Origin: Oreohelix idahoensis
Taxonomy: Eukaryota > Mollusca > Gastropoda > Stylommatophora > Oreohelicidae
Reading direction: 5' to 3'
NCBI GenBank assembly: GCA_024509875.1
Contig: JAMPIV010014142.1
Location: forward strand, 124,001 to 188,000
DNA: 64,000 bases
Shown here in pieces: positions 1 to 10,746 of the stretch (positions within the stretch are counted from its first letter, which is position 1; every line of letters starts with the position of its first letter). The notes beneath the pieces are model-generated. The model worked only from the letters and a program-made list of their open reading frames with translations. It was not told the origin of the DNA and did no database searches. The position numbers and the translations under genes were made by a program.

Positions 1-904
1 CGGCCGCGCTGTGGACGTCCTGCCACAGCCACCTACGCAGAAATGTTGAAATGCGCTTAGGGCATTATTCTTACTGATAGGCGAATCACTACTCAACAAT
101 TGGCCTTACAGCTGTCAGTCAGCATTGGTAGTGCAAATGCAGTTATAAAAACTCTCGGATTTTCTAAGGTTTGCGCAAGATGGGTTCCTCGAAGTCTCAC
201 AAATGACCACCGATTACAAAGGAAAGCAATTTCTTCTGAAATGTTAGAGAGTTTCAATGCTGATGGAGAGAACTTTTTGGCTAAGATCGTTACAGGTGAC
301 GAAACCTGGGCACATATTTTGAACCTGAGACAAAAAGACAGTCAATGGAGTGGCATCATCCGCAATCACCAAGAAGAAAGAAATTCAGGACAATTCCTTC
401 AGCTGGAAAGGTCATGATCACTGTCTTTTGGGACATTGAAGGTGTGATTTTTGTGGACGTTATGCCAAGAGGTCCAGCAGACCTGCTTCTCCTTCACGAC
501 AATGCGCGCCCTCATACAAGTCTTGCAACACGGGAAGCAATCACCAAATTGGGTTGGACTGTACTACCCCATCCACTCTATAGTCCCGATTTGGCACCCT
601 CTGATTTTCATCTATTTGGTCCACTTAAAGATGCACTCCATGAGACAAGGTTTGAAGATGATGAAGGAGTGATTCATGCAGCGAAGAAATGGCTACATGA
701 TCAAGACAAAATCTGGTACGGGCTAGGAATACATGCACTTGTTTTGCGCTGGCATAAAGCCGTACAAGTTGATGGGGATTATGTTGAATAATACCGATGT
801 TTACATGACATATCCATGTATATTGTGTATTAATTTCATGCTTTTTGAATAAACAGCTCCTGAGAAAAACGATGCGGTGCATTACTTTCTGAATGCCCCT
901 CGTA
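1..904 (+). mobile_element. mariner (Tc1/mariner) element, 5' end beyond window
   Basis: The right end reads, on the minus strand, TACGAGGGGCATTCAGAAAG and continues into the element. This is a typical mariner terminal inverted repeat ending at a TA target (903-904). The interior encodes a broken mariner transposase. The left terminal repeat is not in the window. The element abuts the 3' end of LINE-A, so it probably inserted into or truncated that LINE. Confidence 0.85.
100..791 (+). pseudogene. mariner transposase, frameshifted and internally deleted
   Basis: A mariner transposase cuts and pastes its own element using a DDD catalytic triad. Visible blocks are the second helix-turn-helix region (KVCARWVPRSLT, about 170-210), TGDETWAH with the first catalytic Asp (about 295-312), LLLLHDNARPHT with the second Asp (about 484-520) and YSPDLAPSDFHLFG with the third Asp (about 580-622). 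The reading frame changes near 340, so the first two blocks and the last two lie in different frames. Between VDVMPRG and the HDNARPH block about 30 residues are missing compared with the usual family length. Coding similarity seems to extend left of 100 towards base 1, also interrupted. The copy is inactive. Confidence 0.85.
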
Positions 905-1473
905 TTTCTATGTGAGTTAAGAAAGCAGTGCCCTGTTTGTAATCTGAAAATGTGTGTTTAATGTTTATGTCCAAGATGATTTATAGCATCTTTCTTAGAT
1001 GGTGCTGGTAGATGCTTGAAGAGCTGCCTTCCTGTTTTACCCATTGCCCAGGTGTTCAGCCAGTTCTCTTTACAGTTGTTTCTAATTATTTGTTTTGCCA
1101 TAGTGATGTTGAGTGGCTGGTCAGTTTGTGGCATTGTGGCTCCTCTTTTTGCTAGTTTTATCTGCCACTTAATTTAAGGGGATGTCTACGTGTCCAGTTA
1201 TCCACTGCAAGAAGATGTCAATTCCATATATATCTTTAAGCTTGTGACACATTTCTATGATTTTATGGGTAGTGTCTGTTGAGCTTATTCTCCAGTTCTG
1301 TATGGTCCTAAGGAGAGCCTGTGAATCTGAGAATATTACGATGTCGTTCGGTTGTGTTTCATTATTCTCAAAAAGCTCAAAAATCTTAAACAGGGCTTTT
1401 TGAATGGCAGCAGTTTCTGCTTCATAGTTAGAGCAGTGGGCTACACAATGACCTGCTATTTTGATTGGATCAT
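905..1473 (-). pseudogene. LINE-A 3' part: end of RNase H domain and C-terminal tail
   Basis: On the minus strand 1473-1169 translates to the second half of an RNase H domain: an AHCSNYEAETAAIQKAL block with the catalytic Glu, IFSDSQALL with a catalytic Asp, and LQWITGHVDIPLN (normally GHxxIPGNE). Below 1169 the frame is broken, but the usual downstream tail of RNase H-bearing LINEs can still be followed to about 930. The first half of the same RNase H domain is at 12886-13000, on the far side of LTR element 1, so this is one LINE split by that insertion. The left limit is set by the mariner terminus at 904. Confidence 0.8.
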
Positions 1474-1737
1474 TGTTACGCACAAATAATTACTTTTTCC
1501 AAAGTCTTTGTATGATCATTTTTTGTATGTATGATCATTTTTTGACTGAAATGTGTATTATGTTTTTTTACGGTCAAAGGGACATAATCCGAGTTATTGA
1601 GACTACAATTTTTTAGGAGTTTGCCTTCTCTTGTATAGAGACACGTTCGGTCTATAATTTCTTGAACGAAGCGTGACCATATCTCCTTATTTGGTAGTAT
1701 CAGTCAACTATGGTAGATGTCTGAAAATCTGTCTTAA

Positions 1738-3220
1738 GGGGAGGTTTAACCCCCAAAAATGAAGAATTTCATTGAAAATATCAAATTTTAGATACATGTT
1801 GCACTGCAAAGTACATTCATTTGCCCACATTTCTGTATGTTTATTTTCACTAAAACCTTTGTGGATGATTTTATATAAATTTTTAAAGTATGTCAGGTAA
1901 GTGTATTTTTACCTAATTATATATGTAAAATATACAAATTGGTATATTTGTGATGCTATATTGCTTCTAATGCATGGATTTTAATTTTCGGTACCATATT
2001 CCTTTCCCTGAAGCAAACAGAATTCAAGTTTTTCAAACATAGTTTAGTGTGTAAAAATAATTTTGACTGGCTAATTTTTATTAACCATGGGGTCCTTTGA
2101 TGGGTCATCGAAATAATAACGTGGCTGGAGGTATTCCAGTAGAGTGGTAGGGTACCTCCTTATACGCAAATAAAGCTGCAGGTAAGAACAAATCACAGGA
2201 TTCTGGTTTCTCCTGTGCGAGCTTATATAAATTTGTAAGTAGAGTCCCGTTATATCTTTCCATTTGTCCAATCGATTTTGGATGATAAAATGTGCGGACG
2301 AGAATATTTTGAAAAATCCTAAAAACTTCCTCCATCAGTTTCCCTCTGAATTGTGAACCATTGTCAGTTAATATCTGATAAGGGTATCCTAATCTTGTGA
2401 ATATTGAGAGCAAAGCCTCTCCTACATGTACTGAGTCTGCTGAGGGTAGAGCAATCGCTTCCCCCACATTGTACATGTCTACCAGAGAAAGGATGTATTT
2501 TTTCGGAAACTGACGAAAAGCGCATACAGTCTACTGACATGAAGAATTTAATGAAAAGTAAGCTGCAAAGTATGACACAGAACATGGAATCAATAAAGGA
2601 AAATATCAGAGATTATTCCTACGTAGCAGGGGGATACTGAGGCGAGTACATTTTGTGTAAAAGTGTAATTCCTCCCTTTTTTCTTAATTTTCTCAAAACC
2701 TCATTTTTCACACAAATGTGGGCACGTTGCCCATGATTTTTCAAACACTATTTGTGATACAGCAGTAATTTTTGGGCCACATGCTGTACACATAGTGCTC
2801 ATTAAAATAAACTAAAATAAAGGATATATGTTAACAAACTACAAAACTATTGAGAAATACCTAAGATACCCCCCTTAAAAATTTCAACTTTTTTTCGATT
2901 GGTATGTTAAAATCCAAAAAAACTCAGATATCAAACCAATCAAAATTATTTTAGTATACAATTATTATCATATATTAACAAATGAAACAGCCAAATTTCA
3001 TAACTCAAGTTGTACTCACATTTGAGATATCTTGGGCAACAAAATACCCCAAAAAGCTAAAATTTGCCCTTTTTTCACTGATTTTCCGCCATAGATTGCA
3101 AGTTTTTAGTATATACCTCAATGTTTTGTATTTTTTTCAGTCATTTTGATAGTATAAATGACCAGATATAGATATTAACTTATAATTCTGTGTTTTTCAT
3201 TTTGGGGGTTTAACCTCCCC
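1738..3220. mobile_element. TTAA-targeting DNA transposon (piggyBac or Kolobok type), non-autonomous
   Basis: The insert is flanked on both sides by TTAA (1734-1737 and 3221-3224), present once at the same place in the 3' LTR. Its ends are inverted repeats: GGGGAGGTTTAACCCCCAAA on the left and, read from the right end inwards, GGGGAGGTTAAACCCCCAAA, one mismatch. The length is 1483 bp. No transposase ORF is visible, so it must have been moved in trans. It contains a 430-bp piece of a retrotransposon integrase on the minus strand. TTAA duplications are known for piggyBac and Kolobok superfamilies, and the ends alone do not tell me which. It inserted after element 1, because only one LTR carries it. 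Confidence 0.85.
2080..2513 (-). pseudogene. Captured Ty3/gypsy integrase core fragment inside the TTAA transposon
   Basis: The minus-strand translation resembles the integrase core of element 4 (53500-53700 region). It starts in the LSLVDMYN block, passes through IFTRLGYPYQILTDNGSQFR with the second catalytic Asp, then FYHPKSIGQMERYNGTL with the catalytic Glu, and ends in LPAALFAYKEVPYHSTG and PPATLLF. The first catalytic Asp and the zinc-binding domain are not included. The frame is open over most of 2476-2105. The fragment is bounded on both sides by transposon sequence without similarity to LTR elements, so it looks like captured cargo or an old nested fragment. No function is implied. 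Confidence 0.75.
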
Positions 3221-4340
3221 TTAACGCTTCTGTTCATGACCATAAAAGGCGCGACTGTGTAAGACTTTTATCTCGAATGTTCTTAAAATTGCTTTGTGTG
3301 AATTGATAATCACGTAGATGAGTTCTGCGCATGTCAAAAACTGGGAGTTCGTTCTGTGTGTTCCGCCCAGCTGGCAGTTAAGAAATGGTCTGAGTAGCGA
3401 GCAGACGCGACCTGCGTCTTGTGATTCTCTGAGGGAAATACATTGTCTTTGTGAGTTAGTTAGCTAACTAGACTATTTCCCAGTATTATTCAAGCCTGCC
3501 TGGAGGCATATGTTCATGGTTGATTTTCCGAAATAAGGTAATTCCTCTTGTATCGAACTTTATGCTATCATCTAGAGGTTCGTCATTTTGTCGCCTTTTT
3601 GCTCGCCTGTGTGATTCAAAATGGAGAGGTACTTTGACTAGGATTAAGTCACCGGTATCTTTATACCTGAACTAGTTATATATATATATATACCTATGGG
3701 TCGCTCTAGACCAACAAGACTATTGTCTGTGTTCCAGGATTCGTTATATCAGAGATCACGTCCAAGTCAGATGGTTAGACTTAGGAAGGTTATAAAGGTC
3801 GAGCTGACCTGTAATCCATGTATGCTATTCACGTGCAGACAGTAAACAGACTTATTGTATACATCTGATCTGCTAGCATCAGGAAGGGAATATTTATTAT
3901 TGTCTATGAACATTGTTGAGCTGCAGCTGACACTGTTGCAGAAGTTATATATATATTATTTATACAGCTTCACGAACCAGAACTTTAGGATATCGAACAT
4001 ACAGAAGCTATCTGTTTACAATACAACTATTGAGTATTGAATCCTAGATGACTATCGGCTAATATGATTTGAATGCTGAACTCGTTGAACTATGTTGATG
4101 TCATAAATATCATGACTGTTGTTTTGTGGCGTGCAATAAATGGTAAAAATTATACAACGAAGTTACCATTTCTATGACTCTACACATCATGTTGCCTGTG
4201 TTGTACCCTGTGAACTACTCTACTGCAACATACACAGCAACATTATAAACCAGATAAGACACCCACATTTTGCACTTTAATACCTGGTGTCGATAGGGGT
4301 GGTAATTTGACGTCATCCTAAATCCACCCTTATCAATTCA

Positions 4341-4357
4341 TGGTGGCCAAAAGTTGG
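4341..4357 (+). promoter_or_regulatory. Primer binding site of element 1
   Basis: Five bases after the 5' LTR end comes TGGTGGCCAAAAGTTGG. The TGG is complementary to the CCA 3' end of a tRNA, as expected for minus-strand priming. Element 2 has TGGTGGACCAG at the equivalent place and element 3 TGGTGGGCC. The primer tRNA is not identified here. Confidence 0.6.
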
Positions 4358-5826
4358 TTTATTCTGGTACCAACTCTCAAGGGGGTCAACAAACCCAGAC
4401 ATCATCAGCAGACTACAAGACAACGTTGCAGTTTCTATTCATCACCTTTGATGAAATTTTTTGAAAGACGCGGCATTACTGACAGTTGTTGATATTTTGA
4501 AACTACCCGGCGCTGCTCGGCTGTATTGAAGTTTGTCTACAACTAGAAGGACAAGTACCGAGCGAATGGATTTCCTGATCTGTTAGGAAGAAGGACAAGT
4601 GCCGTAACAACTGTTCCGGTCTCAGACGTACTGTTGCGGGTTCAGAAGGTCAAGTGCCGTTTTGAGCAATTTATAACATTCAGAAGGTCAAGTGCTCAAG
4701 TCAATTTGTAGAATTCAGAAGGTCAAGTTCAGAAGCTGTTTCCTGTCAGAAGCTCATTTCCTTCGTCATGGCAGTTTACGAGAGCAGATATGGATCAACG
4801 TTGGATCATTGTCCTAAGAATGCTGATCACATCCTGTTCTGAACTGTGCTGACGTTGTGGATACATAGAAGTTAAGTGGCCTGTTTTGTTTGTGAACTGT
4901 GCCCTTATGTTCTAGCTGAGCCTTCTAAATTCTTTCACACTTTTTACTGTTTACATGTTTATATGTTATATGTTATTTGTATTTATATGTTTATATTTCA
5001 GCGGGTTTTCTCGGTTGGGCGGTGTCTTTCAGTAGAAGATACCACGCCACAGAGGTTCTACTGTTAGCGTTTTCGTTAGGGACTGTGCGAATTTCCTACT
5101 GTGAAATTTGCTAGCGACAATCGTTGCTATATCTGTTTAGTTGTGACGAGTTGTGTTTTATTTTCGTTTTTTGTATATATATATATTTTTTTCCTCTCTT
5201 TCTGTTTTTAGTTTCGATTTCATTTGTTTGTATTTGTAGGTCTCCTCTTTTCTATTTTTCAGTTTTTATAAAATTGCTGTCTATACACTGTAGCGTCATT
5301 TGTTTGTCATATCTTCGCATATTTCTTTTTAGTTTCGCTGTTTATTTATTTGACTTATGCGAATGTTTTCGTATTGTTTTGATCCTTGTTATTGTTTACA
5401 TTGACTCTGATCTTTGTTATTGTTTACATTGACTTTGATCTTTGTTATTGTTTACATTGTTTTGTTATTGTTTACATAGTTCTTGCATAGTTAGCTTTCA
5501 CTATTGATATATATATGCTCATGCACTATTGGTCTATAGTGCACTTATCATAACTAACTGGTGGTTTTTTGCTTATGCACTATTGTAGTGCAGTTATGAT
5601 AAATAACTGATGGTTATGCACTGATTTGGGTAGTGCACTGATGATTAAGAAGTGACTTGTGATATTATTATACATTTGATAATAAAAGTTGGTGTCAAGT
5701 CTTGTTTCCCACAGAGATTGGGGGTAAACATAGTAATTATACAAGCACTTTATTAAGTCTTGTTACTATTAAGGTTGAAATAAGATAGTTAATTATTTCA
5801 GGTTCTGTACTCACATTTTAGACATC
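4358..5826 (+). other. 5' leader of element 1 (no gene)
   Basis: About 1.5 kb lies between the primer site and gag. It holds five degenerate copies of a motif close to AGAAGGTCAAGTGC between 4546 and 4735, then a T-rich stretch (5120-5500) and short direct repeats around TTGTTATTGTTTACATTG (5390-5470). The hydrophobic ORF at 5124-5432 is a by-product of T-richness. A short segment around 5000-5070 resembles 21090-21160 in the leader of element 2 and contains a hairpin. Confidence 0.6.
5030..5063 (+). promoter_or_regulatory. Leader hairpin of element 1
   Basis: CAGTAGAA (5030-5037) and TTCTACTG (5056-5063) are perfect inverted repeats around an 18-base loop. The stem is flanked by CGGTTGG upstream and TTAGCGTT downstream. 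A hairpin with different stem bases lies at the matching place in element 2. Role unknown; packaging, translation or dimerisation signals are possible. Confidence 0.45.
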
Positions 5827-8009
5827 ATGTCTACATTGGAGTACTTTATTGAGCAGGGTAAAGCCCTTGGGAAGACAGGTGATAAGTTGGAAGAATATGC
5901 AACTACTCAATATGATAAGGCATTAAAGTTGGAAGAAAAAAAAATAGAAACAGAAAAATAGATGCTGAAATAGAACAAAAGAAACTGCAGATGCAGGTGG
6001 AAGAAAAAAGATTCCAAATGGAAATGGAAAAAGAAAATAAGAGACTTGAAAAAGAGGCTGAAAATAAGAGACTTGAAAAAGAGGCCGAAAATAAGAGACT
6101 TGAAAAAGAGGCTGAAAATAAGAGACTTGAAATTGAGGCTGAAGAAAGAAAGTTACAGGCTCAGGCTGAAGAAAGAAAGTTACAGGCTGAGGCTGAAGAA
6201 AGAAGGTTACAAAGAGAGTCTGATGAGAGAAAAGCAAAAATGGAGCATGAAGAAAAACTCTTAGCTTTAGAGTTGGAGAAGTTAAAGTTATTGAACACTG
6301 GCAATGCTAATGATGCAAATAAGGTGTCAGATAAGACTAATGCTAAGGATTTCAAGCTTAATCTACCAGCATTTAATCCCTCAATTGATGATATAACATT
6401 TTATCTAGATAGATTTGAAAGTGCATGTAAGGTGCATAATATAGATAAAACATTATATGTTTATCATCTGTCCAAGATACTTAGAGGTGATGCTTTGACT
6501 TTGTTGAGTATGGTAGATGTGCCTGACAAAAACAACTATGAGGTTGTCAGGGCAGCATTGTTAAAGAAGTACCAACTTAACGAGGACGGATATCGTCTGA
6601 AATTTAAAAACATGTTACCAGAACCTGGAGTTGAATTCTCTGAATTCATCTCAAGTATACGTCTTACTTTTTTACGATGGGTTGAGCTGTCTAAGACAGA
6701 AAGTACATTTGAAGCTCTCATGGACTTACTACTTAGAGACAAGGTCATGTCTTCTGTTAATGAAGCTTTTCTTTCTTTTCTTCATGAGCGTAAGCCTAAA
6801 AACATAAAAGAAATGGAAGAATACGGTAGCCAGTATGTTACTGCGCATCCGCACATAACCATTAGCAACTCTAAGGTGAAAGAAGGTCTGCCAGTTGCTT
6901 CGGCAGCACCTTATGGCCCAAATTTTATGCATAAATTTCAGGGTAGCCAGCAAAATTTCAATAAAAAGAGTAACCGTAATTATGCCCAGAATCATAGTAA
7001 TCAATTCCAGGGTGATTCTTCTTCCCAGAACTGGAGACATCGTAATACTACACGTTATTCTACTCCGGTTAACTTTAGAAATTTTCACAAAGGTAATCGG
7101 CATAGAGGGAAATATTTTTTGCAGAGACCTCAATACCAAGATAATAGAGGTTCTCAACAGCATAGAGATGGTAATGACAGTTATGGAAACTGGAACTCAA
7201 ACCAGGATAAAAATTACAGTAGGGACTTTAATGATAATTGCAGAGGCAATAATGGTCGCGGTAGATCGCAACATAAGAGAAAAAAATATCAACAGACAAA
7301 CGCTGTTCAACAAGAATCTCAGGGAGCAGATAAGCAGGTTAATAATGATAAAGACCATAATGCTATCGGATGCTCATCTTTTGATTTTGGTAGGGCAAAT
7401 AAATGTATCCAATACAGTACTTTATTTGATCCGAAGACCGTTAGTACTCTAAGCTGTGGTCATCCTTTGCCCGCTCTTCCTGCTAATGTTGCTCATGATG
7501 GGAGAGGTTCTCTTATATTACATAAGGGGCTTGTAAATAGTAATCCAGTCTCGGTGTTGTTTGATTCTGGATGCACTACTGTCGGCGTTAGGCAATCTCT
7601 TGTAGATCCATCCTGTGCTACAGGAAAGGTCATCAAATGTGTCACATTTGGTGGCACGTTGGAAAAGTATCCTACTGCCATAATACATATTGCTACTCCT
7701 TTCTTCACGGGAGAGGTCCACGCGTGTCTACTTCCAAACCCTATTGCGGACCTTATTATTGGTCGTATTCACGGAGTTAGGGAATGTACCCCACAGCAGA
7801 TTGCTGTTTGGGAAGAGCAAAACATTGAAGCTACCAATGCGGTGGTCACAAGAGCACATGCTCTGGATCCACCTCAAACTTCATTAACTAATAATGATGA
7901 AGTAAATGACCAAGATAGTCACTTGACTATTACACGTGACTCATTTATCAAATTGCAAGAAGAAGATCCTTCTTTACAAAAATTCTTCATTCTAGCAAAA
8001 AAAAGGTGA
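5827..8009 (+). pseudogene. Element 1 gag and protease, frameshifted
   Basis: Gag starts at the ATG at 5827 (MSTLEYFIEQGKAL), matching the gag start of element 2. A frame change in an A-rich tract near 5940-5960 separates this start from the long open frame 5991-8009. The long frame holds a charged coiled coil of ENKRLEKEA-type repeats (to about 6290), a capsid-like region (about 6355-6880), an Arg/Asn/Gly-rich nucleic-acid-binding stretch (about 6930-7300), a Cys/His cluster ending TLSCGHPLPAL (about 7400-7470) and an aspartic protease with the FDSG active site (about 7561-7572). The frame ends at TGA 8007-8009 because an A-run at 7997-8004 has one more A than the open frame needs. Element 2 reads straight through here, so this is decay and not a programmed site. 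Confidence 0.88.
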
Positions 8010-10746
8010 TCCTAATCAAAATACTAATAGAAAGTCTTGGATTTCTATGAAGAACGGCGTACTTGTACGTATAGTACAAGACTCGACTACGTCCACTCAT
8101 TCACAAATTCTTGTGCCTAAGAGCATGAGATTGCAAATATTGCAACATGCTCATGACTCGCAATGTGCTGGACATATGGGTTTTTCCCGTACAAAGTCGA
8201 GAGTTCTTGCGGCTTTCTTTTGGCCATTTGTGAGCAAGGACATACGAATTTACTGTCGCTCTTGCAAAGTATGTCAGGAGGTCAAATCTAAAGGACCACG
8301 ACATGCTGCGCCTATCCAGGCTGCTGACATTCCTATTCGCCCTTTTCAAAAGATGGCAATAGATATTATCGGTCCTTTTAGAATTAAGTCAGCTAGAGGA
8401 CATCAATTTATTCTTACATGTGTCGATATGTGCACACGTTGGCCAGAGGCAATACCTCTCAAGAGCATCTCAACTGCTGATATCGCAGACGCTCTTTGGC
8501 TGATATTTTCTCGCTTGGGTTTTCCCGGAGAAATATTGTCAGACCATGGCACTCAACTTATATCAGACACTATGTCACAGGTAATGTCTATGCTACACAT
8601 TAAAAGGTCTCTCAGCAGTATCTATCACCCAATGTCTAATGGGTTGGTCGAACGTTTAAATAGGACTCTGAAAACTTTACTTGGTAAGATAACTGAGGAT
8701 CATCCTCAGGATTGGGACAGGGTCTTACCCGCGGCTCTCTTTGCGTATAGAGAGGTCCCCAATGAACATACAGGGTTTTCCCCTTTTGAACTTGTCTTTG
8801 GCGCGCAACCGCGCGGCCCTATGTCTTTACTTCATGATCTAATCACTGCCGATAATATTAGCGATGAGACTCAATCTTCTTATGAGTACGTCATTGCTCT
8901 TAGGCAAAAGATCATCGAGGCATGCAAGCTAGCAACTTCGTCTTCCGAATTTGCTAAAGAAAAGGCAAGGCAGTTTGCAAATAAGAATAGATGTCTGCGA
9001 CAACTTTGTCCAGGTGACAAAGCTCTCGTTCTACTTCCTTCAAGGGAGAACAGACTTCTAATTGCATGGAAAGGTCCATATGCAATAGTCTCCAAAATTT
9101 CTGATGTCGACTATGTTGTCGATATTGATGGAAAGCATAAAACTTTCCACATAAATATGCTTACGGAATTTTATGAAAGACCTGACTATTTGCAGCCTAT
9201 TTTCCAGGCAACGGACAATTCTCAAGCACCTCATGGTCAGTACTCATCTCTGTCAGTTATACAGGATGAGGAAACTATTTTTTCTGATGTCAATCTTCCT
9301 CTTTCTATGGTCCCACTTTATTCTACGGAATCTTGGAAAAACGTGACCGTTTCTCCAAATCTTTCCGCTGAGGAACATCGACAAGTTTCTTCGATGTTGC
9401 AAACATTTCAGGATGTTCTTACAGACATCCCGGGACACACACATGTCATTGAACATGACATTGTGCTAACTGATCATAATCCTATCAGAGTCAGACCTTA
9501 TCCAATACCTATCCATTTCCAGTCTCAAGTCGAAAAAGAATTGGATGAAATGATACGTTTGGAAATCATTGAGCCATCCACTTCAGCATACTCTTCGTCT
9601 ATGGTTATTGTTCGAAAGAAGGATAATAACATTCGCATTTGCGTAGATTATCGCAAATTGAACCAAGTTACGAAGTTCGATGCTGAACCTATGCCTTCAT
9701 TAGAAGAGCTACTCAATAAACTTTCTAATTCTAGATTCTTTACCAAACTAGATTTGTCTAAAGGTTATTGGCAAGTCCCGCTAACTGAACGTGCCAAACC
9801 TTTTACAGCTTTTTCTACACCTAGGGGTTTATTCCAATGGAATTTCATGCCTTTTGGTCTTATGAACGCCCCTGCTACATTCGTACGCATGATGCGGCGA
9901 ATTCTCGCATATCGTACAGATGTCATAGCATACCTAGATGATATCTGTCTATTCAGTGATTCCTGGGAAGATCACTATTTGGGTTTATACGAATTACTGT
10001 CTACTCTTCGCGAGTATAACTTGACTGCAAAACCCTCTAAAGCCTTTATAGGATTTAGTGAGATTTCTTTCCTAGGTCATCGTGTTGGTCATGGTCTTTT
10101 AAAGACAGAGGACCACAATGTTTCAAAAATACTTAACATTTCGGTCCCTAAGACGAAGAAACAAGTAAGGAGTCTATTAGGTTTGATCCAATTCTACGGA
10201 CGATTCATTCCGAATCTGTCCTCCATTATGGCACCGCTTTCTACTTTATTGAAGAAAGGGTCGCCTAATCTGATCCGCTGGTCTAAAGAATGTCAATCCT
10301 CATTGGACCAGGTTAAAGCCCTATTTTCATCTCCACCTATTCTTAGGTTACCTACTATTGAGAAGACTTTTGTTCTTCGAAGTGACGCCTCGTCAACTGG
10401 GATTGGGGCGGCACTAATGCAGGAGTATTCTGATACTCTGCATCCGGTGATGTATATCTCTAGGAAATTAAATGATGCAGAAAAGAATTACTCGGTTTTA
10501 GACCGTGAGTTATTGGCTATGGTATGGTCTATTCTGAAGTTACAAAGATTTCTTCTAGGCGCACATTTCATTGTGGAAACCGACCAGAAAGCGCTTACTG
10601 CTATTCAGAGCAAAAACTTGAAGAGCTCGAGGTCCACTCGTTATGCCATAGCTCTTCAACCATTTCATTTCTCGATGCGAGCTATCCGTGGTTCGGATAA
10701 TGTGATGGCAGACATTCTGTCCAGATGCCCACACGATTCCGCATGA
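8005..10746 (+). CDS. Element 1 pol: integrase, reverse transcriptase, RNase H (in that order)
   Basis: The open frame continues pol after the frameshift; the first ATG is at 8047 but is probably internal. Counting from that ATG: H2C2 zinc-binding domain about residues 34-76 (HAHDSQCAGH, CRSCKVC); integrase core with Asp106, Asp166 and Glu202, giving exactly 35 residues between the last two (D,D35E); a GPY/F module about 340-380 (WKGPYAIVSK); reverse transcriptase about 480-680 with the YLDD active site at 629-632; and RNase H from about 775 with Asp780 in LRSDASS. The frame ends after ILSRCPHDSA without a chromodomain or env. Integrase upstream of RT is the Ty1/copia order, while the sequence motifs are those of Ty3/gypsy; this matches the Gmr1-like group. 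All catalytic residues seen are intact. Confidence 0.92.
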   Translation, partial: GDPNQNTNRKSWISMKNGVLVRIVQDSTTSTHSQILVPKSMRLQILQHAHDSQCAGHMGFSRTKSRVLAAFFWPFVSKDIRIYCRSCKVCQEVKSKGPRHAAPIQAADIPIRPFQKMAIDIIGPFRIKSARGHQFILTCVDMCTRWPEAIPLKSISTADIADALWLIFSRLGFPGEILSDHGTQLISDTMSQVMSMLHIKRSLSSIYHPMSNGLVERLNRTLKTLLGKITEDHPQDWDRVLPAALFAYREVPNEHTGFSPFELVFGAQPRGPMSLLHDLITADNISDETQSSYEYVIALRQKIIEACKLATSSSEFAKEKARQFANKNRCLRQLCPGDKALVLLPSRENRLLIAWKGPYAIVSKISDVDYVVDIDGKHKTFHINMLTEFYERPDYLQPIFQATDNSQAPHGQYSSLSVIQDEETIFSDVNLPLSMVPLYSTESWKNVTVSPNLSAEEHRQVSSMLQTFQDVLTDIPGHTHVIEHDIVLTDHNPIRVRPYPIPIHFQSQVEKELDEMIRLEIIEPSTSAYSSSMVIVRKKDNNIRICVDYRKLNQVTKFDAEPMPSLEELLNKLSNSRFFTKLDLSKGYWQVPLTERAKPFTAFSTPRGLFQWNFMPFGLMNAPATFVRMMRRILAYRTDVIAYLDDICLFSDSWEDHYLGLYELLSTLREYNLTAKPSKAFIGFSEISFLGHRVGHGLLKTEDHNVSKILNISVPKTKKQVRSLLGLIQFYGRFIPNLSSIMAPLSTLLKKGSPNLIRWSKECQSSLDQVKALFSSPPILRLPTIEKTFVLRSDASSTGIGAALMQEYSDTLHPVMYISRKLNDAEKNYSVLDRELLAMVWSILKLQRFLLGAHFIVETDQKALTAIQSKNLKSSRSTRYAIALQPFHFSMRAIRGSDNVMADILSRCPHDSA

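Larger units (their letters stand above)
1474..4335 (+). repeat. 5' LTR of element 1 (interrupted by TTAA transposon)
   Basis: It matches 11509-12880 in the same orientation except for an extra block at 1738-3220 plus one TTAA. It starts TGTTACG and ends TTATCA. An ATG-initiated 61-residue ORF at 3855 recurs at 12400 because it lies in the LTR; I see no reason to call it a gene. A TA microsatellite (about 3679-3695) is slightly longer than in the 3' LTR. Confidence 0.93.

Noticed and set aside
3855..4040. Small conserved ORF, identical at 12400-12585
   Set aside because: It is conserved only because it lies in both LTRs of element 1; no similarity or coding signature is seen.
5124..5432. Hydrophobic ORF in the element 1 leader, with a similar one at 21205-21483, as possible membrane proteins
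   Set aside because: T-rich leader DNA gives Phe/Leu/Val-rich frames by composition; the two are not alike and lie before gag.
7985..8015. Programmed frameshift between protease and integrase in element 1
   Set aside because: Element 2 reads through in one frame at this place, and the change needed here is +1 in an A-run with one extra A, so a mutation is simpler.
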